Of a stretch of DNA of 64,000 bases, positions 8,975-16,533 are shown in pieces. Position numbers and translations under genes: made by a program. A model generated the notes under the pieces. The model ran no database searches, was not told the DNA's origin, and worked only from the letters and a program-made list of their open reading frames with translations. Positions within the stretch are counted from its first letter, which is position 1; each line of letters starts with the position of its first letter. Source of the stretch: Streptococcus oralis (GTDB lineage: Bacteria > Bacillota > Bacilli > Lactobacillales > Streptococcaceae); the NCBI RefSeq assembly GCF_001578705.1, contig NZ_KQ969037.1, forward strand, positions 725,908-789,907, read 5' to 3'.

Positions 8975-10318
8975 TTATGGTTTAATACGATGCAACATAC
9001 GTGGGAATGGAATAGCTTCACGGATGTGTTTTGTTCCTGCTGCGAAGGTTACCATACGCTCGATACCGATACCAAATCCACCATGTGGTACTGTACCATA
9101 TTTACGAAGGTCAAGGTAGAATTCATACTCTGTACGATCCATTCCAAGTTCTTCCATCTTAGCGACAAGGGCATCGTAGTCTTCCTCACGCATAGAGCCA
9201 CCGATGATTTCTCCATACCCTTCTGGTGCAAGCAAGTCTGCACAAAGCACACGTTCTGGATTTCCAGGAACTGGTTTCATGTAGAAGGCCTTGATAGCTG
9301 CTGGGTAGTTCATGACAAATGTTGGCACACCAAAGTGGTTCGAAATCCAGGTTTCGTGTGGTGAACCAAAGTCATCACCATGCTCCAAATGCTCGTAGTC
9401 AGCATCTTCATCATTTTCATGCTCTTGCAAAAGGTCAATGGCTTGATCGTAAGTGATGCGTTTAAATGGCTCAGCAATGTAGCGTTTCAAGAGTTCTGTA
9501 TCACGTTCCAAGGTTTCCAAGGCTTGAGGCGCACGATCCAAAACGCCTTGAAGAAGAGCTTTCACATAAGCTTCTTGCAAGTCAAGTGACTCATCGTGTG
9601 TCAAGTAGGAGTACTCCGCATCCATCATCCAGAACTCAGTCAAGTGACGACGTGTTTTTGATTTTTCAGCACGGAATACTGGACCAAAGTCAAAGACACG
9701 GCCAAGAGCCATAGCCCCTGCTTCTAGATAAAGCTGACCTGATTGACTCAAGTAGGCTGGCGTTCCGAAGTAATCTGTTTCAAAGAGTTCTGTTGAGTCT
9801 TCTGCCGCATTTCCTGAAAGAATTGGGCTATCAAACTTCATGAAGCCGTTCTTGTCAAAGAACTCATAGGTTGCATAAATGATAGCGTTACGGATTTGCA
9901 TCACTGCTACTTGCTTACGAGAACGGAGCCACAAGTGACGGTTGTCCATCAAGAAGTCTGTTCCGTGTTCTTTTGGAGTGATTGGGTAATCTTGTGATTC
10001 ACCGATCACTTCGATGTCGGTGATATCGAGCTCATAACCAAACTTAGAACGCTCATCTTCTTTGACAATCCCTGTCACATAAACAGACGTTTCTTGGCTT
10101 AGGCGTTTAATCGTATCAAACTTCTCTAGCCCCACTTCCTCACCGAACTTTTCAATAAAGTTTGGTTTGAAGGCTACACCTTGGAAAAAGGCTGTTCCAT
10201 CGCGCAATTGCAAGAAGGCAATTTTCCCTTTTCCAGATTTGTTGGCAACCCAGGCTCCGATGGTCACTTCTTGACCAACGTAGTCTTTTACATCGATAAT
10301 TGTTACACGTTTTGTCAT
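8975..10318 (-). CDS. asnS: Asparaginyl-tRNA synthetase
   Basis: 447 residues, class IIb. The OB anticodon-binding domain is N-terminal ([23 protein letters not shown] split over residues 16-42), and the class II catalytic motifs follow: motif 2 [19 protein letters not shown] and motif 3 GFGIGIERM near the C-terminus. It charges tRNA-Asn directly. Gene order with the aminotransferase and TseB-like genes mirrors Bacillus (ypmB-aspB-asnS). The VOC gene sits between aminotransferase and asnS here. Confidence 0.97.
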   Translation of the reverse strand: MTKRVTIIDVKDYVGQEVTIGAWVANKSGKGKIAFLQLRDGTAFFQGVAFKPNFIEKFGEEVGLEKFDTIKRLSQETSVYVTGIVKEDERSKFGYELDITDIEVIGESQDYPITPKEHGTDFLMDNRHLWLRSRKQVAVMQIRNAIIYATYEFFDKNGFMKFDSPILSGNAAEDSTELFETDYFGTPAYLSQSGQLYLEAGAMALGRVFDFGPVFRAEKSKTRRHLTEFWMMDAEYSYLTHDESLDLQEAYVKALLQGVLDRAPQALETLERDTELLKRYIAEPFKRITYDQAIDLLQEHENDEDADYEHLEHGDDFGSPHETWISNHFGVPTFVMNYPAAIKAFYMKPVPGNPERVLCADLLAPEGYGEIIGGSMREEDYDALVAKMEELGMDRTEYEFYLDLRKYGTVPHGGFGIGIERMVTFAAGTKHIREAIPFPRMLHRIKP

Positions 10319-10331
10319 TATTTTTCCTTTT

Positions 10332-10703
10332 CTATTCTTCTTTATGGCAAACTGCCTCTATGTTATTTCCATCTGGGTCTATCACAAAGGCCGCATAGTA
10401 TCCCACATGGTAATTTTTACGTTCGCCAGGTGCACCATTATCCTTTCCTCCAGCAGCCAAAGCCGCTTGATAGAAAGCATCTACTTCTTGACAAGTTTGA
10501 GCACTAAAGGCAAAATGCATCGGCTCTTGTTGACCAACACTTAGCCAAAAATCACCACCTGGATCCACATTTCGCGGTTCTGTGAAACTAACGACCTGCC
10601 CCGTATCAAATTGAAGGTGATAATTTAAAGCAGCTAAAGTAGCTTGATAGAAAGCTTTAGAAACTTCTAAATTCTTTACCTTAAGGGTAAAATGATCTAT
10701 CAT
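10332..10703 (-). CDS. VOC (glyoxalase/bleomycin resistance) family protein
   Basis: 123 residues with the paired beta-alpha-beta-beta-beta units of the vicinal oxygen chelate fold: [19 protein letters not shown] at the N-terminus and [17 protein letters not shown] at the C-terminus, whose His, His and Glu positions are the usual metal ligands. Such small single-domain members include dioxygenases, glyoxalase-like enzymes and drug-binding proteins; no specific role is supported. It starts on the last base of the aminotransferase gene, so the two are coupled. Confidence 0.8.
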   Translation of the reverse strand: MIDHFTLKVKNLEVSKAFYQATLAALNYHLQFDTGQVVSFTEPRNVDPGGDFWLSVGQQEPMHFAFSAQTCQEVDAFYQAALAAGGKDNGAPGERKNYHVGYYAAFVIDPDGNNIEAVCHKEE

Positions 10704-11884
10704 TATAATTCCTCCATAAACTGATGCAAGCGACGAATAGCTTCTTTCAAGGTATCCAAGTCTGTGGCATAGCTGAGACGAACATTTTCTGGTGCTCCAA
10801 ATCCAGCTCCTGTAATCAAGGCAAGGCCAACTTCTTCGAGAATAGCTGTTGTAAACTCTGTCACATCGGTATAACCCTTCATCTCCATCGCTTTTTTAAC
10901 ATTTGGGAAAAGATAGAAGGCTCCTTGGGGCTTGACAACTTCAAATCCTGGTACTTGGCACAAGAGTGGATAAATGGTATTCAAACGCTCTTCAAAGGCT
11001 TGGCGCATGGTTTCAACAGAGTCTTGCGGTCCAGTCAGGGCTTCAATGGTAGCATATTGCGATACGGCAGTCAAGTTAGAGGTTGTTTGTCCTGTTAGTT
11101 TGCTCATGGCAGCAATAATCTCAGGATTTCCCACAGCATAACCTACCCGCCAACCAGTCATGGCATAGGCCTTAGATACACCGTTAATCACGATGGTTTG
11201 CTTGCGAATGGCTTCTGACAGACTAGAGATTGGAACAAATTCGTTCCCGTTATAAACCAAACGACCATAAATATCATCTGCTAGGATAAGGACATCATGT
11301 TCAACAGCCCAATTTCCGATGGCCAAGAGTTCCTCACGAGAGTAGATCATACCGGTCGGATTCGATGGTGAATTGAGAACCAAGACCTTGGTCTTAGCTG
11401 TTCGGGCCGCTTCTAGCTGCTCTACTGTTACTTTAAAGTGATTGTCTTCCTTGGCCTGAACAAAGACTGGCACACCTTCTGCCATCTTGACTTGGTCTCC
11501 ATAGCTGACCCAGTAAGGTGTAGGAATGATGACCTCATCACCTGGATTGACCACAGCCATAAAGAAGATGTAGAGAGAAAACTTAGCACCTGTGGCAAAA
11601 GTGACCTCGTTAGCTGCTACAGAATACCCATAATGGCGTTCAAAATAGGTATTAACCGCTGCTTTTAACTCTGGTAGGCCTGAAGCAACTGTATAAAAGG
11701 AAGCACGTCCATCTCGAATCGCTTCTATCGCTGCATCCTGAATATTTTCAGGAGTATGGAAATCAGGCTGTCCCAAGGTTAAGAAAAGAACATCCTTTCC
11801 TTGAGCCTTTAATGCTTTGGCTCTTGCATCACTAGCTAGAGTGACGCTTTCTTCCATTTCTAGTACACGTTTGGATAGTTTCAT
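10703..11884 (-). CDS. Pyridoxal-phosphate aminotransferase, aspartate aminotransferase type
   Basis: 393 residues, fold type I. NSPSNPTG (residues 171-178) and the Schiff-base lysine in VINGVSKAYAMTGWRVGY (Lys238) are clear, as is the C-terminal Arg region for the substrate carboxylate (NVRLSYA). By family and by synteny with Bacillus aspB it should interconvert aspartate and oxaloacetate; aromatic or PatA-type activity cannot be excluded. Cotranscribed with the downstream VOC gene and asnS, and preceded by the TseB-like gene. Confidence 0.9.
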   Translation of the reverse strand: MKLSKRVLEMEESVTLASDARAKALKAQGKDVLFLTLGQPDFHTPENIQDAAIEAIRDGRASFYTVASGLPELKAAVNTYFERHYGYSVAANEVTFATGAKFSLYIFFMAVVNPGDEVIIPTPYWVSYGDQVKMAEGVPVFVQAKEDNHFKVTVEQLEAARTAKTKVLVLNSPSNPTGMIYSREELLAIGNWAVEHDVLILADDIYGRLVYNGNEFVPISSLSEAIRKQTIVINGVSKAYAMTGWRVGYAVGNPEIIAAMSKLTGQTTSNLTAVSQYATIEALTGPQDSVETMRQAFEERLNTIYPLLCQVPGFEVVKPQGAFYLFPNVKKAMEMKGYTDVTEFTTAILEEVGLALITGAGFGAPENVRLSYATDLDTLKEAIRRLHQFMEEL

Positions 11885-11893
11885 ATGTCCTCC

Positions 11894-12370
11894 TTATTGG
11901 ATCACTGCTCCTGTTTCAAAGTCCACCAGATAGTACTGGTTTCCAGACTTAACTTCCCAAATCGGCTTATCCTGATAACGACCAAAAGTAATCTTGTCAA
12001 TGTCGCTAGCTCCTTTTTCCCTCGAAATCGTCGCCGCCTTGTCTTGAGAAATCCCCTTATCTAGCTGATAAACATAAATCTTGTGGTCATTCTTTTCAAT
12101 CAGTACGGCAACGGCCTCTTGCTTTTTATTATGCCCCAGAACGCTGTAATAACCTTCTAGTCCATTATAAAAATCAACCTGATCTGCCTTTTCCAATTCT
12201 GCATACTGCTTGGCTAGTTTTTCTCCCTCAACTCTAGCATCTTGATAGGGTTTCATGCTGAGTGATATCAGATAAAGGAAGGAAGTCGTCATGACTAGTA
12301 CTACCAGAGCAATGCCGATTCCATACTGTAAAAGTAGCTTGTTTTTTGCTTTTTTCTGTCTTAGTTTCAC
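11894..12370 (-). CDS. TseB/YpmB-like membrane protein (DUF5590)
   Basis: 158 residues. A single N-terminal membrane segment (IGIALVVLVMTTSFLYLISL) follows a Lys-rich cytoplasmic start (KLRQKKAKNK), leaving a ~120-residue outer domain with PepSY-like strands (KITFGRYQDKPIWEVKSG, YYLVDFETGAVIQ). In Bacillus the protein at this position is TseB, which influences elongation-type cell wall synthesis through PBP2A. The same neighbour genes here (aminotransferase, asnS) support the assignment. Role in streptococci is inferred. Confidence 0.75.
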   Translation of the reverse strand: MKLRQKKAKNKLLLQYGIGIALVVLVMTTSFLYLISLSMKPYQDARVEGEKLAKQYAELEKADQVDFYNGLEGYYSVLGHNKKQEAVAVLIEKNDHKIYVYQLDKGISQDKAATISREKGASDIDKITFGRYQDKPIWEVKSGNQYYLVDFETGAVIQ

Positions 12371-12453
12371 TCGTCTATTTTACCATCTCTCCTCCTTTAT
12401 TACAAGTGAAGACAGGAACATTCTAAGATTCTTTTCCTATAAAATAGAAGTTC

Positions 12454-12482
12454 TTGTTTTTCTCTCTCATTATTGATAAAAT
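12454..12482 (+). promoter_or_regulatory. Promoter placing +1 at the MarR start codon (leaderless)
   Basis: TTGTTT (12454-12459), 17 bp, TAAAAT (12477-12482). The start codon begins at 12489, seven bases after the -10 box, exactly where transcription should start. No Shine-Dalgarno sequence is visible, so the mRNA may be leaderless. Confidence 0.6.
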
Positions 12483-12488
12483 AGCCTT

Positions 12489-12935
12489 ATGAAACAACAT
12501 TTAAAAGAGAAAATTTCCGATAATCAATTAGATTTAAAAACAGCTATCGTCCTCAATAAGGCCATACGAACTTTTAAACCATATGAAGCCAAGGCTGCCA
12601 AAGAACACGGGCTAACACCCACTCAATTTTCAGTTTTGGAAACCCTCTACAGCAAGGGGGAACTACGCATTCAGGATTTGATTGAAAAAATGCTAGCCAC
12701 TTCTGGAAACATGACTGTTGTCATTCGAAATATGGTTCGAGATGGGTGGATTTCTAGAACTTGTGACCCAAAAGATCGTCGCTCCTTTTTCCTGAAATTA
12801 ACACCTGCAGGACGCAGAAAAATCGAAGAGGTTCTTCCTGATCATATCGATTCTATCGTAGAAGCACTCAGCATCTTGGAAGATGGCGAAAAGGAAGACT
12901 TAATCCGGATTTTAAAAAAATTTAAACATTTGTGA
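12489..12935 (+). CDS. MarR-family transcriptional regulator
   Basis: 148 residues with the MarR winged helix: HGLTPTQFSVLETLYSKGELRIQDL, then the recognition helix region ATSGNMTVVIRNMVRDGWISR and the wing DPKDRRSFFLKLT. MarR proteins bind DNA as dimers and are released by phenolic ligands or thiol oxidation. One Cys (in RTCDPKDRR) is present in the wing, so oxidation sensing of a single-Cys type is possible but unproven. The next gene is an FMN reductase on the same strand, a common MarR target. The gene seems to lack an untranslated leader. Confidence 0.85.
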   Translation: MKQHLKEKISDNQLDLKTAIVLNKAIRTFKPYEAKAAKEHGLTPTQFSVLETLYSKGELRIQDLIEKMLATSGNMTVVIRNMVRDGWISRTCDPKDRRSFFLKLTPAGRRKIEEVLPDHIDSIVEALSILEDGEKEDLIRILKKFKHL

Positions 12936-13026
12936 GCAAAATTATTGCTAATTAGTATCATTTGTTGTAACATAGATGGTAACAAAAGAGTTCGCTCTTT
13001 AAATTTTAAACAAAAGGAGACACATC

Positions 13027-13575
13027 ATGTCTAAAAAAGTATTATTTATCGTCGGTTCACTACGCCAAGGTTCTTTCAACCACCAAATGGCCCTCGAAGC
13101 TGAAAAAGTACTTGCTGGTAAAGTAGAAGTTAGCTATCTTGATTACTCAGCTGTTCCTCTCTTCAGCCAAGATTTGGAAGTTCCAACTCATCCAGCTGTA
13201 GCTGCTGCTCGTGAAGCAGTTCTTGCTGCTGATGCCATCTGGATCTTCTCTCCAGTATACAACTTCTCTATCCCTGGAACAGTGAAAAACTTGCTTGACT
13301 GGCTCTCTCGCGCCATTGACTTGTCTGATACACGTGGTGCTTCTGCCCTCCAAGACAAGTTTGTTACTGTCTCATCTGTAGCCAATGCCGGTCACGATCA
13401 ACTCTTTGCTATTTACAAAGACCTCTTGCCATTTATCCGTACACAAGTCGTTGGTGACTTTACAGCTGCTCGTGTCAATGACTCTGCTTGGGCTGACGGA
13501 AAATTGGTGTTAGAAGAAACAACTGCTTCATCACTTGCCAAACAAGCTGACAACCTTCTTGCAGCCATCAACTAA
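13027..13575 (+). CDS. NADPH-dependent FMN reductase family protein
   Basis: 182 residues, flavodoxin-like. The FMN phosphate loop GSLRQGSFN (residues 11-19) and the SPVYNFSIPG segment that contacts the isoalloxazine are both present. Members reduce quinones, azo compounds or free flavin with NAD(P)H. A strong AAAGGAGA site precedes the ATG. Between it and the marR gene lies an imperfect inverted repeat TTTGTT...AACAAA (12961-12986), a possible MarR operator. Functional pairing with the regulator is inference. Confidence 0.85.
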   Translation: MSKKVLFIVGSLRQGSFNHQMALEAEKVLAGKVEVSYLDYSAVPLFSQDLEVPTHPAVAAAREAVLAADAIWIFSPVYNFSIPGTVKNLLDWLSRAIDLSDTRGASALQDKFVTVSSVANAGHDQLFAIYKDLLPFIRTQVVGDFTAARVNDSAWADGKLVLEETTASSLAKQADNLLAAIN

Positions 13576-13582
13576 TCCAGCA

Positions 13583-13610
13583 AAAACCAGCTCGAATGAG
13601 CTGGTTTTAT
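13583..13610. terminator. Bidirectional terminator (FMN reductase / yaaA)
   Basis: AAACCAGCTC/GAGCTGGTTT stem with GAAT loop. A-run on one side and T-run on the other serve the convergent genes. Confidence 0.85.
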
Positions 13611-14335
13611 GCTTGTTTCACAAAGACGAGTTCTAATTCACTTGATAAATCAGGTCGGTAGTCAAAGCCAGCAAAGCGGAGCTTGCGAGCTTGTTCGACT
13701 GTTTGGACTTGCTCTTCTATCAAGACGGTCAAAAAGGCGCCACGGGCTTTTTTTGAAATGGTTGAGTGGATTTTCAACTGACCTGCCTTATCCTCCATAA
13801 ATTTGAAGGTCACCATCTTTTCTCTAATTTCCTTCGAAAATACGGTTTCAAACTCTGATGATAGGAGGGAGAATATCAAGTCCTCATCCTGAAGTGCCTC
13901 ATCATAGGCTGACTTCCAATGACTCTTTAAAGTCTTACCAGCAACTTTTAACTTCATCAAAAAGTCCAAACGATGAGGAGCCATGGGCGACAAGGCAGGG
14001 ACAACACCATATAAAGCCGAGGTAATCAGGACATGATTTTCAAGATAGGTTTGTTCAGCCTCGGTTAAGCCATCTCGTTTGATGTGGCGATACATGAGAC
14101 CATCGAAGAGTTTCAAGGCTGGATAGTTTTTAGCCCTGTGATCTTTTAAAGCTTGAATATGAGCGTACTCTTCCTCTGCTTTCTCGGCAGATACCTTATA
14201 AAAGGTCTCTAATTCACTAGCTGAGTAGTGCGCCAGTGAGTCAAGAACCGACTGACTTTCTTTCCTCAAGGGGAGCGGTTCGGTACAAGGAAGGTTTGTG
14301 TTCATTTCTTTGGCTGTTGGGATTAAAATTTTCAT
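13607..14335 (-). CDS. yaaA: YaaA-family peroxide stress protein
   Basis: 242 residues, the length of the YaaA (DUF328) family. MKILIPTAKEM at the start, the central LFDGLMYRHI and the late SKKARGAFL motif are characteristic. In E. coli YaaA lowers free iron during hydrogen peroxide stress and binds DNA; in pneumococcus-like bacteria, which make large amounts of peroxide, a similar role is plausible but not shown here. It is monocistronic between two terminators. Confidence 0.9.
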   Translation of the reverse strand: MKILIPTAKEMNTNLPCTEPLPLRKESQSVLDSLAHYSASELETFYKVSAEKAEEEYAHIQALKDHRAKNYPALKLFDGLMYRHIKRDGLTEAEQTYLENHVLITSALYGVVPALSPMAPHRLDFLMKLKVAGKTLKSHWKSAYDEALQDEDLIFSLLSSEFETVFSKEIREKMVTFKFMEDKAGQLKIHSTISKKARGAFLTVLIEEQVQTVEQARKLRFAGFDYRPDLSSELELVFVKQA

Positions 14336-14384
14336 ATTGTTAGTGTAGCATATTTTTCAACCACGACCAAGAATTTCATCTTAA

Positions 14385-14412
14385 AAACCTCGGTTCACAC
14401 CGAGGTTTCTTT
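14385..14412 (-). terminator. Terminator of the 14412-16007 gene
   Basis: AAACCTCGG/CCGAGGTTT perfect stem with a 6-nt loop, followed on the minus strand by TTTTTAAG. Confidence 0.85.
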
Positions 14413-16007
14413 TACTTCACTTTAAAGGTCTTGAGATAGTTATCTTTTCCAACTTGACCTTCGAAGGATTGGCCATTTTCGAGGTAAGGAAGGTCGTCTG
14501 ACACTGAAGCCTTGACCTTATAAATCTTGCCATCAACTTTAAAGAAGTAGACGGTATCACCCTTGATGACAGCTGATTTAAGGTCTGAAATCACTCCCTT
14601 GATGTTTTCTACCGTTTCATTATCCAGCTCGAGGTCGTTTTTATTGGCATACTTGCTGAGGAGTTCATCTACCGTAGTTGCTACGATGACGTTTTGGTAC
14701 TCCACGGCATCGACCAATGCATACTCCTTTACCAAGCCTGCATTGTCCTTCAAGCCCATGATATAGAGCGGTTTGTCATTGAGATTGACAAGAATAGGGA
14801 AGGTAGCCTTGTAGGCCTTCTCTTGAACGGCTCCTTCTGCGGAAGCACGGGCAGATTCTTCGGTTGCTGAAGCTAAATTGTACTTGGTGATTTCACCAGT
14901 GCGCATATTTTCAAGGATAAATCCTAGATTACTTTCATCAGCATTTGCTGAAGTCACCCCTGTGTAGAGATAAATGTCATTCCCGATAGAAAGATAGTTA
15001 TAGCCCTCTGTCGTTTGGGTAACATTTTTCTTAGAAATCAGGGCATTCCAGAAGCCGTCTTTATACTTGCCGTTGTAGTTGATTTGCTCAATGGTTTCTT
15101 CAGCTGGATAGACACGGTCCACCCATTCTGGCACTTCATCCAAGCTATATTCCTTGGTTTCTCCATTGGTGGCGTCTAAGATAATAACAGATGAAGGAAG
15201 AGGGACTCCTAGACCAAACTGCTTTTGATAAACGGTTGCTACATAGAAGGGATTGCCTTCATCATCCACCTCAAAGGATGGCGTTTTAAAAATCTTGGTT
15301 GGGTACTTGATCCGAAGATGGCGTTTGACGTCGCGGTTAAAATACTCGGAGTCCGAATACTTCATCGGTGTTTTCAAGTCTACCAATTCAGCGTTCCCTG
15401 TCACCATATCAACCTTGATATACTCACCAATTCCCTTGGACTGATTATTAAACCATTTGATCGGGTCGGCATACTCCAAAGGAGTCACCCGATAAGGTTT
15501 GCCATCAACCGTCAGCTGGGTATAAGTATCTGCCGCCACATACTGGGAGACCTTATCCGTCAGAGAGCCTAGATAACGGTCTCCAATCTTTTCTGCAGTG
15601 CTCCGATCTAGGATTGGAACCTTACTGGTATCACTCTTAGGAAAATCTTTAAAATCTTTTTCTGTGATAGACACCACATTAGCATAGTTTTTTGCTTGGA
15701 AAAAGCTAGAGGTCACTAGACTTACCAGACCAGCAAGGGCAAAGATGAGTCCTGCAGCCAGCAACAATCCTCCACCTAATTTATTAAAATGAAGCCCTTC
15801 TAGATTGAGTTCGTTGGCAACCTTGCCATGACGTACGTGAACAGTCTTGACGAGATTGGTATCCTTTCGGAAACTAAACAAAATACCCATCACCACCAGA
15901 TGCCCACATAGGAAAAAGATAAATTCCCAACTGGTGAGATTCAGTGGTGGTAAAAAGATATACCAAGTCGTTGCGATAAAAACAAGTTCAAAAAGTATGC
16001 GTTTCAT
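14412..16007 (-). CDS. Large membrane-anchored protein of unknown function
   Basis: 531 residues. Three hydrophobic segments lie in the first ~115 residues (LFELVFIATTWYIFLPPL, FIFFLCGHLVVMGILF, GLLLAAGLIFALAGLVSL), followed by a long hydrophilic region that should lie outside the membrane. Its repeated patterns such as YVATVYQKQ and IYLYTGVTS recall PepSY-type beta-rich folds, but I cannot assign a family. It is conserved in pneumococcus at this position as far as I recall. It is followed on the same strand by no other gene and preceded by the second deformylase gene 11 bp upstream, so the two form an operon. Confidence 0.75.
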   Translation of the reverse strand: MKRILFELVFIATTWYIFLPPLNLTSWEFIFFLCGHLVVMGILFSFRKDTNLVKTVHVRHGKVANELNLEGLHFNKLGGGLLLAAGLIFALAGLVSLVTSSFFQAKNYANVVSITEKDFKDFPKSDTSKVPILDRSTAEKIGDRYLGSLTDKVSQYVAADTYTQLTVDGKPYRVTPLEYADPIKWFNNQSKGIGEYIKVDMVTGNAELVDLKTPMKYSDSEYFNRDVKRHLRIKYPTKIFKTPSFEVDDEGNPFYVATVYQKQFGLGVPLPSSVIILDATNGETKEYSLDEVPEWVDRVYPAEETIEQINYNGKYKDGFWNALISKKNVTQTTEGYNYLSIGNDIYLYTGVTSANADESNLGFILENMRTGEITKYNLASATEESARASAEGAVQEKAYKATFPILVNLNDKPLYIMGLKDNAGLVKEYALVDAVEYQNVIVATTVDELLSKYANKNDLELDNETVENIKGVISDLKSAVIKGDTVYFFKVDGKIYKVKASVSDDLPYLENGQSFEGQVGKDNYLKTFKVK

Positions 16008-16018
16008 CTGAGTTCCTC

Positions 16019-16429
16019 CTAAATAATTCGTCCTTCCAAATGATCCAGTTCATGCTGGCAGATCTGAGCTGGAAAACCTGTCAGTGTAATGGTCTGCTCC
16101 TGCCACTTGCTATCGCGATAGGAAACCGTAATCGTTTCATAACGAGTCGTTGGCCGTACCCCAGTCAAGGACAAACACCCTTCCTCTGTCTCGTAAGTTC
16201 CTTTGTAGGAAAGGAGAATGGGATTAAACATGACCATGGGAACCAAACCAAGATTAAAGATAATGACACGCTTCTGCACCCCAATCATATTGGCCGCCAG
16301 ACCGACACAGGTCTCGCGATTGGCTAGCAGAGTATCCTGTAGATCTCTAGCTAGATAAAGGTCTTCCTGACTTGCAGGTTTCGAGACCTGCGACAAGAAT
16401 AAGACATCTCGGACAATTTTCTTTTCCAT
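16019..16429 (-). CDS. Peptide deformylase paralogue with altered active site
   Basis: 136 residues, shorter than the essential streptococcal deformylase (~200). Motif 2 EEGCLSL and motif 3 QHELDH, carrying the metal Cys and two His and the catalytic Glu, are intact. Motif 1, normally G-x-G-x-A-A-x-Q, reads VGLAANMIG: the Gln that stabilises the transition state is Met. Known pneumococcal deformylase work describes one functional and one non-functional copy (from memory), and this resembles the latter. It may be inactive or act on another substrate. Confidence 0.8.
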   Translation of the reverse strand: MEKKIVRDVLFLSQVSKPASQEDLYLARDLQDTLLANRETCVGLAANMIGVQKRVIIFNLGLVPMVMFNPILLSYKGTYETEEGCLSLTGVRPTTRYETITVSYRDSKWQEQTITLTGFPAQICQHELDHLEGRII

Positions 16430-16502
16430 TCTCTTTCACTCCTTGCTACTTTACTTTATTATAGCACAAAAGAGGATAACTTCTAACCATTCTCCTCAAA
16501 TG

Positions 16503-16532
16503 CAAAAAAAGCCATCCGAAGATGACTTTCTT
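16503..16532 (-). terminator. Terminator of the Ca/Mn ATPase gene
   Basis: On the minus strand AAAGTCATC, TTCG loop, GATGGCTTT, then a T-run. It sits directly after the ATPase stop codon. Confidence 0.8.
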
Positions 16533-16533
16533 T

